From contig JAEYXD010000054.1 of NCBI GenBank assembly GCA_023428645.1, positions 1-64,000 of the forward strand: DNA of 64,000 nucleotides, written 5' to 3'. The translations under genes and the position numbers were made by a program. This DNA comes from Pseudomonadota bacterium (GTDB taxonomy: Bacteria > Pseudomonadota > Gammaproteobacteria > Steroidobacterales > Steroidobacteraceae). Numbering within the stretch: the first letter of the stretch is position 1; every line of letters starts with the position of its first letter. The notes beneath the pieces were generated by a model. That model did no database searches and was not told the origin of the DNA. It worked only from the letters and a program-made list of their open reading frames with translations. Shown one piece after another: positions 1 to 8,498 of the stretch.

Positions 1-170
1 ATACGCGTGCGAAGCTCGGCAAGATTCTGAGCGAGCAGCAGATGAAGAAGTTCGACGTGCTGACGGAGCGTCCGCCGATGCGTCAGCGGCACCCCGGCAA
101 GCCGGGCGCGGCGAAGGCCGATGCAGCGAAGGCCGATGCGGCCAAGACCGACGCGGCCAAGACGAACTAA
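1..170 (+). CDS. C-terminal end of an Ala/Lys/Asp-rich protein (5' truncated by window)
   Basis: Open from the window edge (codons start at base 3) to TAA at 168-170. The visible 55 residues include ILSEQQMKKFDVL, which resembles the helical LTxEQ-type segments of Spy/CpxP-like periplasmic proteins. A low-complexity tail of AKADA/AKTDA repeats follows. It ends just before a strong intrinsic terminator, which supports a genuine gene end. The family cannot be fixed without the N-terminus; the Spy/CpxP resemblance is only a suggestion. Confidence 0.65.
   Translation, partial: TRAKLGKILSEQQMKKFDVLTERPPMRQRHPGKPGAAKADAAKADAAKTDAAKTN
111..167 (+). repeat. 15-nt in-frame tandem repeat encoding A-K-A/T-D-A
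   Basis: About 3.8 copies of a 15-base unit (gcg aag gcc gat gcg and variants) run to the stop codon, so the protein ends in repeated AKADA/AKTDA pentapeptides. The length is a multiple of three, so copy-number change would preserve the frame. Confidence 0.75.
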
Positions 171-194
171 AGTCGGCGTTCGGCAACCCACGCC

Positions 195-225
195 AAAGGG
201 CGACTCATCCGAGTCGCCCTTTTTT
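195..225 (+). terminator. Intrinsic terminator
   Basis: A perfect stem AAAGGGCGACTC / GAGTCGCCCTTT with a 4-base loop (ATCC) is followed by a T tract through 225. It lies 24 bases after the stop of the first gene and faces a convergent gene. The minus-strand reading also has a hairpin with a short T run, so it may work in both directions. Confidence 0.9.
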
Positions 226-236
226 ATCGCTCGCGT

Positions 237-512
237 TCACGTGCGCTTGTCGATCCTGTGGCGCGTCTGGTACCCGCCGCGTTCGAGGTGCGAAGGCTCG
301 TCGCGATCATACGGACCGCCATGCTCGTTGAACGGGTACTCGCCGGCGACCGCGCGCGTGCGACCGTACGCCGGCTCGTTCTCGGGACCACCGACGGCGC
401 TGAAATCCGCCGGATCCTCGAACAGCTCGTCGGGCGGTGTCCGCTCGATCAGCTCGTTGGGCACGCCTGGGGCCGTGCCTGCCGGATTCGGTGGGAGATT
501 CTCTTTCGACAT
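237..512 (-). CDS. Small acidic hypothetical protein (91 aa)
   Basis: A 91-residue hydrophilic protein rich in Pro, Glu, Asp and Gly with no membrane segment or recognised domain. The ATG at 510-512 is preceded by GAGGAG at good spacing, which supports translation. It converges on the terminator at 195-225. I do not recognise the family; it looks like a small intrinsically disordered protein. Confidence 0.55.
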   Translation of the reverse strand: MSKENLPPNPAGTAPGVPNELIERTPPDELFEDPADFSAVGGPENEPAYGRTRAVAGEYPFNEHGGPYDRDEPSHLERGGYQTRHRIDKRT

Positions 513-572
513 GGCCGCGCTCCTCGCTGCTGCTCAGAAAGCAACGAGGCCGCGCCGGGTCGGGTTCCGGCG

Positions 573-1589
573 TCAGCCCTGGTCCAGGACGGCGCGCAGC
601 GCGGTCAGATCGAGCGGCTTGCGCAACTGAGCATCGAGCTGCGCGACCCGTCGCTCGGTGCTGTGGCTCATACCGATGATGCGCACCCGCGGGCTCGACT
701 CGCGCAGGCGCGCGATCGCGCCGTTCGCATCGATCGAGCCGTCCACGTCGAGCACGACCGCGAACGTCGGCTGGCTCTGCGCGGACCGCACGGCCGCCTC
801 CACGTCATAGGCCGCTTGCGACTGGAAGCCTTCGAGCTGCACGAGCATGGCCAAGCTGTCGGCGGCGTCACGATTCGCATCGACGATCACGAGTCGACGC
901 GCGCTCATATCCACTTGCGCCGCCGGCACGCTCGGCACCCGCACGATGACCGAGCGCTGATTCGCCTGCGACGAGACGTCGATGCGGCCGCCATCCGCGC
1001 TCAAGATTTCACCGATGTAGACGAGCGCGTCGCTGGGGCTAGCTTCCGCCGCGAGCGGGTGGCGCAGTTCGATCGACGCGGCGTGCTCGCCCTCGCGACG
1101 CGCGGTCAGCGCGAATGTGGCGCGCGCGGGCGCGCGATCCATCGCATCGAGCAGCACACAGAGCAGCACGTCCTTGAGTCGCGAGCGGCTGGCGCGGACG
1201 ATGACGTGCGGCTCCACGACGGTGGTGAGCTCGAAACGCTGCAGCTGATGGCGCAAGTCACGCGCGCATTGCTCGAGCAGCGGATCGACCGCGATGTCGC
1301 TCGGCTCGTGCGTGGCCGGTGCGATTTCGTCGAGAAGGTGGCTCAACGTGCCTTGCGCGCGCGTCAGCTGTTGCTGCAGCAGCGCGAGACACTCCGCCGG
1401 GGCAATGCGGGCCGAGCTTGCCGTGAGCGACTTGCCGAGCAATTCCGTGCCCGACAGCAGTCCGTGCATGACGTTCTTCAGGTCGTGCTCGAATGTCGCA
1501 CGCCGCCGCGCCAGCACTTGCGCGTGTAGCGCACGTTCGAGCAACTCGACGCCTGCGAAAACGAATGGAGGTGGAATCGTATCGGTCAT
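573..1589 (-). CDS. Degenerate histidine-kinase/receiver hybrid protein
   Basis: 338 aa. Residues about 30-100 resemble a HisKA dimerisation helix pair with an H-box-like EHDLKN. The next ~110 residues look like a worn HATPase domain: the N-box position reads LLDAMDRAP and there are no clear G boxes. From about residue 230 there is a receiver domain (RLVIVDANRDAADSL, VVLDVDG as phosphoacceptor site, KPLD near the end). The usual acidic pair at the start of the receiver is Asp-Ala instead of Asp-Asp. The start has GGAG six bases upstream. It is probably a phosphotransfer or scaffold-type signalling protein rather than an active kinase; that role is inferred. Confidence 0.7.
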   Translation of the reverse strand: MTDTIPPPFVFAGVELLERALHAQVLARRRATFEHDLKNVMHGLLSGTELLGKSLTASSARIAPAECLALLQQQLTRAQGTLSHLLDEIAPATHEPSDIAVDPLLEQCARDLRHQLQRFELTTVVEPHVIVRASRSRLKDVLLCVLLDAMDRAPARATFALTARREGEHAASIELRHPLAAEASPSDALVYIGEILSADGGRIDVSSQANQRSVIVRVPSVPAAQVDMSARRLVIVDANRDAADSLAMLVQLEGFQSQAAYDVEAAVRSAQSQPTFAVVLDVDGSIDANGAIARLRESSPRVRIIGMSHSTERRVAQLDAQLRKPLDLTALRAVLDQG

Positions 1590-1712
1590 GGCAGCTCCGA
1601 ACGCGACCGGCCCTGCATTGGTTGCATTCGTGCAAGACGAACGTCGAAATCGAGCGGGGCGGACGTTACCGAACTGCGATCACTGCTCGCAAGCGCTCGC
1701 GCGTCCCCCGAG

Positions 1713-2195
1713 TCAAGACAAATGGCCCGTCCACCGGCCCGCGAGTGTGACCCCGACCCAGCACAGCAATGACGCGCCGCCCGCAAGCCGGGCGACAGTA
1801 CTCGTGCGCGGCGCCGTGTCCCAGCGGGCGATGTCGCGCCGACCTAGATGGTGGAACAGGATCATGTTCAACGCCGCGAGCGCGAGCAGCACGAGCTTCG
1901 CCTGGAACGCGCGATTGGCGACGTAGGCGCTCGCGCGGGTGATGAACATGCCGAGCCCGCTCGCGAGCGCAAGCGCGAACGCGGCCCAGGTCCACGCGAG
2001 CAGTTCGCGCGTGAAGCGCGTCACCGGGTACCGCATCGCCGCCACGCCGAGCAGGCGCAGATCGACGAACAGAATCGCGCCGACGACGAACATCGCGGTC
2101 AGCACGTGAATCGATTCGAGCAGGGGGAACCACCAGCTCTCGCCGATGCGCGCCGCGAGCGGCAGCATTTCGATCCGATACCAGAATTCGGTCAT
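1713..2195 (-). CDS. Four-helix membrane protein, DUF6644-like (second of a pair)
   Basis: 160 aa with four predicted transmembrane helices (about residues 25-50, 65-90, 98-115, 135-155) and a C-terminal LAGRW motif. It is a paralogue of the gene just upstream, which has the same layout and ends ILAGRW. The start overlaps that gene's stop as ATGA, indicating translational coupling. The architecture fits the DUF6644 family of uncharacterised proteins, some of which resemble cytochrome-b-like integral proteins. Function unknown. Confidence 0.7.
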   Translation of the reverse strand: MTEFWYRIEMLPLAARIGESWWFPLLESIHVLTAMFVVGAILFVDLRLLGVAAMRYPVTRFTRELLAWTWAAFALALASGLGMFITRASAYVANRAFQAKLVLLALAALNMILFHHLGRRDIARWDTAPRTSTVARLAGGASLLCWVGVTLAGRWTGHLS

Positions 2196-2704
2196 GGCTC
2201 ACTCGGGGGGAAAAGATAGTCGACATACGCAATCCACCGTCCCGCGAGAATGATGCAGGTCCATGCGGCGAGACTCGCGAGGGCAACGGCGCGCGCGATC
2301 GTGCGCTTCGGCGTCGGGTGGCGAACGATGCGGTACAGCAGGGCGGTGAGGGCGAGCGCCGGAACGAGCAGCGCGAGCTTCAGGCCGAATATCGGATTCG
2401 AGAAGTAGCGCTGCGGACGCGCGAACACGAACAGCAGCCCGCTCACCGCCAGCACCGGCAGCGCGCCCCATGTCCACGGCGCGAGGCGGCGCGACATTTC
2501 CTCGGGCGCCTGGCTCGGCACGGCCCAGCCGAGCGCGCGCAAGCTCAGCAGCACGATCGAGCCGAGCACGACGGCGATGCCGAGAAGGTGCAGCGTCTGC
2601 GCGAGCGGCGGCAGGCCGGGCACGTTCCGCAGCCAATCGACGGCGAGGTCGTGAGCGGCGCTGTTCGCCAGGGTGCGTGCGAATTCGCGTAGGAGTTCGG
2701 CCAT
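2192..2704 (-). CDS. Four-helix membrane protein, DUF6644-like (first of a pair)
   Basis: 170 aa. An N-terminal amphipathic part (LREFARTLANSAAHDLAVDWL) is followed by four hydrophobic helices. A conserved His lies in the first helix (QTLHLLGIAVVLGS) and LAGRW in the last. The downstream gene is a shorter paralogue joined by a 4-base overlap. The pair suggests a heteromeric membrane complex; in the same window a DUF6152 protein (5261-5608) is present, a family I recall as a frequent genomic companion, so a shared function is possible but unproven. Confidence 0.7.
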   Translation of the reverse strand: MAELLREFARTLANSAAHDLAVDWLRNVPGLPPLAQTLHLLGIAVVLGSIVLLSLRALGWAVPSQAPEEMSRRLAPWTWGALPVLAVSGLLFVFARPQRYFSNPIFGLKLALLVPALALTALLYRIVRHPTPKRTIARAVALASLAAWTCIILAGRWIAYVDYLFPPSEP

Positions 2705-2948
2705 GCGGGGTTCTTGTAGGAATTCGCAACAGCGTAGAGCGCAACGTGCGCCGATGGAGGGTCGTTGACGTTTAATGACGTGGCGAATCGTCCGTCGGCT
2801 GCCCGACGCAGCGCTGCGCGTGCCGCGCGCGGCTGCACCTCTTGCGCAGGGCAGCGCTTGCCTGGTGGATCGGCACGGCTAAGTCGCTGTTTGTTCCGGC
2901 GTTACTTTGCCGTTAATCGGCCGCGGGCTGCTAGGATGCACACCCCTC

Positions 2949-2956
2949 GGAAGGAG
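2949..2956 (+). promoter_or_regulatory. Ribosome binding site deciding a TTG start
   Basis: GGAAGGAG lies six bases before TTG at 2963. The in-frame ATG at 2936 has only AGG directly abutting it, so the TTG is preferred as the start of the regulator gene. Confidence 0.6.
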
Positions 2957-2962
2957 CGGGCA

Positions 2963-4213
2963 TTGGCAGATCACGAGCGGTTGGCAGCAGCGGCGGAGCA
3001 ATTCCGCGCGAGCGGCTTGTTAGGCAAGCCGGGCTCGTTGTCGCGTCTGTTCGACTACGTGCTGGCCCGGACGCTCGCCGGCGATCCGCCAAAAGAGATC
3101 GAGATCGCCCTCGAGGTGTTCGGCAAGAGCCCGACGTTCGATGTGTCGCAGGATGCCGTCGTGCGCGTCTACGTGCACAAGCTGCGCCGCCGGCTCGATG
3201 ACTTCTACGCGAAGACGAACGATGCCAGCCTCGGCAGGCTTTCGATCCCGAAGGGCGAGTATCGAATGGTGTTGGAGCCGCCGGAGGCGGCGCCTGCCCC
3301 TGCCCCCGTAACGACTCCCGCGCCCGCTGCGCCGCCTCGGCCCGCGCAGCGGTGGCTCTGGCCCGCGCTCGCATTGTTCGCCGGCCTCGCGATCGGCGCG
3401 GGCTTCGCCTTGCTCGGGAACCGATTGACGCAGGATGCCGCGCTGCATGCCTTGCGCACGAATCCGGTATGGGCGCCTTTGCTGGCCGACGACGTGCCGA
3501 TCACGATCGTCGTCGGCGACTACTACTTGCTCGGCGAGACGGACGAGGGCGGCCTCGTGCGGCGTCTGGTGCGCGAGTTCTTCATCAATTCGCATGCCGA
3601 CTTCCTGGAGTACGGCGAGCTCGACCCGCAGGTCACACAGAAGTACCGCAACTTGAATCTGACCTATCTGCCGACCTCGAGCGCCTTCGCGGTTCAGGAC
3701 ATCGCGCCGATTCTCGGTCGGCAGAAGCGCGTGAACGTGGTGATGATGTCGAATCTCGACGTGAGCCTGCTCAAGACCACGCACGTCGTCTACATCGGCT
3801 TCATCAGCGGGCTCGGCATTCTCGGCGACTCGGTGTTCGCGGCCTCGCGCGTGTCGCCGGGCGGCTCCTTCGACGAGCTCGTCGACAGCAAGACGAGCGC
3901 GACGTATCTCAGCACCGCCATGCCGCTGCATGGCAACGAGGCGAGCTATCGCGATTACGCATATTTCTCCACGTTCGAAGGGCCGGCGGGTCATCGCGTG
4001 CTCGTGATCGCCGGCACGCGCGATACCGGCGTGCGGCAGATGGGCGAGATTCTGAGCGAGCCGGCGACGCTCGGCGAGCTCGTGCAGCGCGCCAGCGGGG
4101 CGACGAATTTCGAATCGTTGTACGAGGTCTACGGTGTCGCCCAGGCGAGCATGAAGGCGAAGCTGCTGTTCGCGGCGCCGATGCAGAACGTCAACGTGTG
4201 GGATGTGCGTTGA
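2963..4213 (+). CDS. Membrane-anchored winged-helix regulator with periplasmic sensor-like domain
   Basis: 416 aa from the TTG start. Residues ~15-105 form the winged-helix module seen in CadC/OmpR-like one-component regulators: LFDYVLARTLAG, EIEIALEVFGKSPTFDVSQDAVVRVYVHKLRRRLDDFY, then a PKGEYRMVLE hairpin. A Pro/Ala linker follows, then one transmembrane helix (WLWPALALFAGLAIGAGFALL). The C-terminal ~250 residues should be periplasmic and have an alpha/beta pattern I cannot assign, possibly ligand binding. It is divergent from the membrane pair at 1713-2704 and upstream of an acyltransferase, so either could be a target. The intergenic region 2705-2962 shows no other convincing feature. Confidence 0.75.
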   Translation: MADHERLAAAAEQFRASGLLGKPGSLSRLFDYVLARTLAGDPPKEIEIALEVFGKSPTFDVSQDAVVRVYVHKLRRRLDDFYAKTNDASLGRLSIPKGEYRMVLEPPEAAPAPAPVTTPAPAAPPRPAQRWLWPALALFAGLAIGAGFALLGNRLTQDAALHALRTNPVWAPLLADDVPITIVVGDYYLLGETDEGGLVRRLVREFFINSHADFLEYGELDPQVTQKYRNLNLTYLPTSSAFAVQDIAPILGRQKRVNVVMMSNLDVSLLKTTHVVYIGFISGLGILGDSVFAASRVSPGGSFDELVDSKTSATYLSTAMPLHGNEASYRDYAYFSTFEGPAGHRVLVIAGTRDTGVRQMGEILSEPATLGELVQRASGATNFESLYEVYGVAQASMKAKLLFAAPMQNVNVWDVR

Positions 4214-4221
4214 AGAAAGAT

Positions 4222-4283
4222 GGCTGCAACCAACTCCCCCTTCTCCACGCCGCGTGGAAGGGTTAGCGGAGGAGGTCTTCGCC
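4222..4283 (+). repeat. Dispersed C-rich/G-rich hairpin repeat (degenerate copy)
   Basis: CTCCCCCTTCTCCACG is followed by CGTGGAAGGGTTAGCGGAGGAGG, a short stem with a second G-rich arm. It is the same scheme as the copies at 29916-29960, 44991-45055 and 59230-59290. It sits between the regulator gene and the acyltransferase start. Confidence 0.5.
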
Positions 4284-4294
4284 ATGGTCACTTC

Positions 4295-5200
4295 ATGATC
4301 GCAACCCTGCGCATCGCCCTGGCCTTCGTGATCGTGCTCGCCAGCACGATCGTCCATGTGCCGATCGTCTTGCTCGGTGCGCTCGTCAAGGCCGCGATTC
4401 CGCTCGCGCCGGTGCGCCGCGCGTGTGATCGCATCCTCATCGGCACCACCGAGAGCTGGAATGGGCTCAACACGCGGATGATCGGCTGGTTCACGCGCAC
4501 GCGCTTCGTCGTAGAGAGCGAAGCTCAGTTGCGCCGCGATGGGCATTACCTCGTGCTCTCCAATCATCAGAGCTGGGTCGACATCCCGGTGCTCGAGGCG
4601 CTATTGAATCGACGCGCGCCGATGCTGCGCTTCTTCTTGAAGAGTCAGCTGTTCTGGGTGCCGCTGCTCGGGCTCGCTTGGTGGGCGCTCGATTTCCCGT
4701 TCATGAAACGCTATTCGCGCGAGACGCTGGCGCGCCGCCCGGAGCTTGCCGGCCGTGACATCGAGGCGACCCGACGCGCCTGCGAGAAGTTTCGCAATAT
4801 TCCGGTCTCGCTGATCAATTTCGTCGAGGGCACGCGCTTCACGACGGCGAAACACCTGGCTCAGGCATCGCCGTACGAGCACCTGCTCAAGCCGAAGGCG
4901 GGCGGCGTCGCCTTCGTGCTCGACGCCATGGGTGACGCGATGCACGCCATCCTGGACGTGACGATCGTGTACCCGCATGGAATTCCGACGATCGCCGATC
5001 TGTTCGCCGACCGCATTCCCGAGATCAGGGTGCACATCCGCGAGCTGCCGATTCCCTATGAGCTCGTCGGCGGGGATTATCAGAACAGCGCGCCGTTTCG
5101 CGAGCTGTTCCAGACCTGGATCAACGGTCTATGGTTGGAAAAGGACCGCCGCTTCGAGGCGCTCTTGCAGTCCGGCGAACCGACGCTGCCCGCGAAGTAG
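4295..5200 (+). CDS. PlsC-type acyltransferase (YihG/LPLAT family)
   Basis: 301 aa. An N-terminal membrane helix (LRIALAFVIVLASTIVHVPIVLLGAL) is followed by the acyltransferase signature NHQSWVDIP (HX4D) and the substrate-binding block FVEGTRF. Length and motifs match inner-membrane 1-acyl-sn-glycerol-3-phosphate acyltransferase-like proteins of the YihG type, which transfer acyl chains to lysophospholipids. The ATG at 4295 was chosen because the hydrophobic segment begins there; the longer in-frame start at 4220 would translate the repeat. Exact substrate unknown. Confidence 0.85.
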   Translation: MIATLRIALAFVIVLASTIVHVPIVLLGALVKAAIPLAPVRRACDRILIGTTESWNGLNTRMIGWFTRTRFVVESEAQLRRDGHYLVLSNHQSWVDIPVLEALLNRRAPMLRFFLKSQLFWVPLLGLAWWALDFPFMKRYSRETLARRPELAGRDIEATRRACEKFRNIPVSLINFVEGTRFTTAKHLAQASPYEHLLKPKAGGVAFVLDAMGDAMHAILDVTIVYPHGIPTIADLFADRIPEIRVHIRELPIPYELVGGDYQNSAPFRELFQTWINGLWLEKDRRFEALLQSGEPTLPAK

Positions 5201-5260
5201 CGGGGAACCTAAGCACGGGTTCGCCGCTCTCATCAGCGTCATTCACCGCGGGAGTTCGCC

Positions 5261-5608
5261 ATGCGTCACCTGAAGATGATCGGCGCCATTTCACTTCTCG
5301 TCGGCGGTGCCGCCCTTGCGCACCACGGTTGGGAAGGCTACGACGCGGACAAAATACTGAAGCTCGAAGGCACCATCGCGGCGGCGGGCTACGAAAACCC
5401 GCATGGCACTGCAACGTTGAAAACGGCCGACGAGACCTGGCACGTCGTGCTCGCACCGCCTTCGCGCATGATGAGCCGCGGGCTGACGCGCGACATGCTC
5501 GCGGAGGGCGCGAAGGCGATCGTCGAAGGTTATCCGCACCGCAAGAACGCGGGCGAGCTGCGCGCCGAGCGCATCACGATCGGGGACAAGACGGTCGAGT
5601 TGCGGTGA
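5261..5608 (+). CDS. Small exported protein, DUF6152 family
   Basis: 115 aa with a signal peptide (MRHLKMIGAISLLVGGAALA) cleaved before HHGW. The His-His near the mature N-terminus plus an OB-like beta pattern (LEGTIAAAGYENPHGTATL, WHVVLAPPSRMMSRGLT) is characteristic of DUF6152 proteins. GGGAG stands seven bases before the ATG. It is probably periplasmic and the paired His could bind metal; function unknown. Confidence 0.75.
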   Translation: MRHLKMIGAISLLVGGAALAHHGWEGYDADKILKLEGTIAAAGYENPHGTATLKTADETWHVVLAPPSRMMSRGLTRDMLAEGAKAIVEGYPHRKNAGELRAERITIGDKTVELR

Positions 5609-5719
5609 TGCGCGCCACCCTCTCGATCATTGACACGGCAACGATTGCTTTCGCGGTTCCAGTCGCGCGATAACGCGGCGTTCTCTTCTGGTCTTGGGCA
5701 ATTTCCGCAAGGTGAATTC

Positions 5720-6670
5720 GTGAACTCCAAGTTCGATACGTGGTTGACGCGCCGCACCTTCATCGAGCGTACGGCCATTGCTGGAGCGAGCCTTGGCATC
5801 GGCTGGTCGGCCCAGGTCGCCGCCGACACCGCCTCGCTGCCGCTCATCACGAAGGCGATCCCGAAATCGGGCGAGCAGCTGCCGGTGATCGGGCTCGGCA
5901 CGAATGCATACGGTGTCACCGACCCGGCCGAGCTCGCGGCCCGCCGTGAAGTCTTGCAACAATTTCCGATGCTCGGCGCGAAAGTCATCGACACCGCGCG
6001 CGGCTACGGGGAATCGGAAGTCGTCATCGGCCGTTTCCTCGAGGAGCTCGGCAATCGCGATCAGGTGTTCCTGGCGACGAAGATGCCCATCCGCGGACCG
6101 ATCGCGGCAGGCGACGGGGAGCTCGAAGCGGCGCTCGCGCGGCTGCGGACGAACAAGATCGATCTGATGCAGATCCACAATTTTCACGAAACCGAGACGC
6201 TGTTCCCTCGCCTCCTGGAATGGAAGCGCGCCGGCAAGGTGCGCTACGTCGGCGTGACGACCTCGACCGACGACCAGTACCCGCAGATGAAGAACGCGCT
6301 CAACAAGTTGCCGCTCGATTTCATCCAGGTCGACTATTCGATCGACAACCGTGGCGCGGCCGACGAAATCCTGCCCATGGCACAGGACAAGGGTGTCGCC
6401 GTGCTGATCAACGTGCCGCTCGGCGGCCGCCGCGGCAATGTGTTGTCGCAGCTCGCCGGCAAGCCGCTGCCGGGCTGGGCGGCGGAACTCGACGTGACGA
6501 GCTGGGCGCAGCTCATGCTCAAGTACAACATCTCGCACCCGGCCGTGACCGCCGTCATTCCGGGCACGACGAAGACGACGCATTTCGAAGACAACCAGCG
6601 CGCCGGCCGCGGCCGTCTCCTCGATGCAGCGACGCGCAAGAAAATCGAGGAATTCTGGGCGACAATCTGA
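5720..6670 (+). CDS. Tat-exported aldo/keto reductase
   Basis: 316 aa from a GTG start with AAGG seven bases upstream. The N-terminus TRRTFIERTAIAGASLG is a twin-arginine signal. The reductase domain is a TIM barrel: VIGLGTNAYG, DTARGYGESE (active-site Tyr), FLATKMP (Lys) and MQIHNFHE (His), ending with the VIPGTTKTTHFEDN cofactor segment. Such enzymes usually reduce aldehydes or ketones with NADPH; Tat export implies folding with bound cofactor before secretion. Substrate not predictable. Confidence 0.85.
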   Translation: MNSKFDTWLTRRTFIERTAIAGASLGIGWSAQVAADTASLPLITKAIPKSGEQLPVIGLGTNAYGVTDPAELAARREVLQQFPMLGAKVIDTARGYGESEVVIGRFLEELGNRDQVFLATKMPIRGPIAAGDGELEAALARLRTNKIDLMQIHNFHETETLFPRLLEWKRAGKVRYVGVTTSTDDQYPQMKNALNKLPLDFIQVDYSIDNRGAADEILPMAQDKGVAVLINVPLGGRRGNVLSQLAGKPLPGWAAELDVTSWAQLMLKYNISHPAVTAVIPGTTKTTHFEDNQRAGRGRLLDAATRKKIEEFWATI

Positions 6671-6752
6671 AGCCCTTGGTGGGCTCTCCGTTTCGACGCG
6701 GCGTCCGCCGCGTCGATTTGGAACTGCCCGCCTGCTTCCGCATTGGTCGAAG

Positions 6753-8498
6753 ATGGAATTCCCGCAACAGTCATCGCATTTCTCGCTCGCATTCCTGCTG
6801 CTCCTTTGTACTCAAATCTCTTCGGCCGGGGTCAAGGTCGAATTCGAAGGCATCAAGGACGAGCTCGAAACAGCAGCCCGCAACAACCTCGAACTGGAGC
6901 AATACGCCGACCGCTCGCTGTCGCCAGCACAGGCGAACCGGCTGTTCGCGAAAGCAAACGAGGAGATCCGCAGAGCGTTGCAGCCGTACGGCTATTACGA
7001 CGCCCGAGTCGAAGGCGATTTGCAGCCCGGCGACAAGGCAGGGGAGTTCGTCGCGAAGTTTCGCGTGACCCTGGGCGAGCCCGTCATCGTCAGCAAGGAA
7101 AGCGTCGTCGTCGACGGGCCCGCCGCTGAGCTGCCGGAAATAAAAGCCGCGCTCGAGGCGTTCCGACCGAAGGTCGGCCAGCGGCTCGAGCACGGCCTCT
7201 ATGAAGGCAGCAAGTCGAACATCACGACGCAACTGCAGTCGCTCGGCTTTTTCGACATGAATCTCGAGCGCCACCGTGTCGAGGTCCTGCAGTCCGCGAA
7301 CACGGCCGACATCGACCTGAAGTGGACGAGCGGCGAGCGCTATCGTTTCGGCGAGGTGAGTTTCAGCAAGGTGCAGTTTCCCGAAGAGTTCCTGCAGCGC
7401 TTCGTGCCGTGGCAGCCCGACGCGCACTACAGCATCGACGACATGTTGTCGCTGCAGCAGCGGCTCGTCGACGCCGACTATTTTTCGAGCGTCTCGGTGC
7501 AGCCGGATCTCGCGCGCAAGGCCGACGACCAGGTGCCGATCGAGGCGACGCTCGTGCCGGCGAAACGCACGATCTACACCGCGAAGGCGTACGTGAGCAC
7601 GGACGCGGGACCGGGCGCGCGCCTCGGCATGGAGCGCCGCTGGGTGAATCGGCGCGGCCACAAAGCGGGCGGCGGCATCGAATACGCGCAGCGGCTCGAA
7701 GAGTACAGCGCGTATTACCGCATCCCCCGCCCCGGCGAGCGCAATCGCAATTACAACTTCGGCATCGGCTACCGCGACGAGGAAACGGACAGCAGCCGCT
7801 CGCGCACGGCGCGGGTCGCCGCTTCGGAAGTGCTGGATCAATGGCACGGCTACACGCGCACGCTCGGGCTGCAATACCTGAACGGCGATTTCGAGATCGC
7901 GGACGAGCAGAGCTCGACGAACCTGCTGTACGCGGAGGGCCTGCTCACGCGCAAGCGCGCCGACGACATGATGTTTCCGCGGCACGGCATCTCGCTGCTG
8001 TACGGCGTCCGGCTCGCGGCCGAGAGCTTGTTCTCGGACACGAGCCTGGCCCAGATCCGCGCGGAGGCGAAATGGATTCGGCCCGCGTCGGAGCGGTCGC
8101 GCCTGATTCTGCGCGCCGCCCTCGGTGCGATGGCCGTCGATGACTTCGACGCCTTGCCGCCCGAGCTGCGTTTTTTCGCGGGCGGCGATCGATCCATCCG
8201 CGGCTTCGATTATGAGCAGATCGGCGAGGTGAACGCGTCGGGCGGCGTCATCGGCGGCAAGTACCTCACGATCGCGAGCGTCGAGTACGAATACTACTTC
8301 CTGCCCCAGTGGGGCGCGGCCGTATTCGTCGATGGCGGCGATGCGTACAGCACGTCGTTCAATCTCAATGTCGGCGCGGGGATCGGGCTGCGGTGGCGCT
8401 CGCCCGTTGGCATGGTGCGCCTCGATGTCGGCAAGCCGGTCGTCACCGATTTGAAGGACGAAGTGCGCGTGCACGTCGTGATCGGTCCCGACCTATGA
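6753..8498 (+). CDS. tamA: Translocation and assembly module protein TamA
   Basis: 581 aa. A signal peptide (FSLAFLLLLCTQISSAG) leads to three POTRA-like modules (to about residue 270) and a C-terminal 16-strand beta-barrel of the Omp85 family. The barrel loop motif RFFAGGDRSIRGFDYEQIG is the diagnostic (V/I)RGF element. TamA works with TamB to insert some outer-membrane proteins and move phospholipids to the outer membrane. The next gene starts within its stop codon (ATGA). The start at 6753 was chosen because the signal peptide begins there; the SD is weak. Confidence 0.93.
   Translation: MEFPQQSSHFSLAFLLLLCTQISSAGVKVEFEGIKDELETAARNNLELEQYADRSLSPAQANRLFAKANEEIRRALQPYGYYDARVEGDLQPGDKAGEFVAKFRVTLGEPVIVSKESVVVDGPAAELPEIKAALEAFRPKVGQRLEHGLYEGSKSNITTQLQSLGFFDMNLERHRVEVLQSANTADIDLKWTSGERYRFGEVSFSKVQFPEEFLQRFVPWQPDAHYSIDDMLSLQQRLVDADYFSSVSVQPDLARKADDQVPIEATLVPAKRTIYTAKAYVSTDAGPGARLGMERRWVNRRGHKAGGGIEYAQRLEEYSAYYRIPRPGERNRNYNFGIGYRDEETDSSRSRTARVAASEVLDQWHGYTRTLGLQYLNGDFEIADEQSSTNLLYAEGLLTRKRADDMMFPRHGISLLYGVRLAAESLFSDTSLAQIRAEAKWIRPASERSRLILRAALGAMAVDDFDALPPELRFFAGGDRSIRGFDYEQIGEVNASGGVIGGKYLTIASVEYEYYFLPQWGAAVFVDGGDAYSTSFNLNVGAGIGLRWRSPVGMVRLDVGKPVVTDLKDEVRVHVVIGPDL

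Noticed and set aside
258..1529. 423-residue plus-strand ORF antisense to the kinase-receiver gene
   Set aside because: Arg/His-rich composition typical of the third-position GC shadow of a real gene on the other strand; no domain.
6771..8474. 567-residue ORF antisense to tamA
   Set aside because: Shadow frame; tamA has clear family motifs and the antisense product has none.
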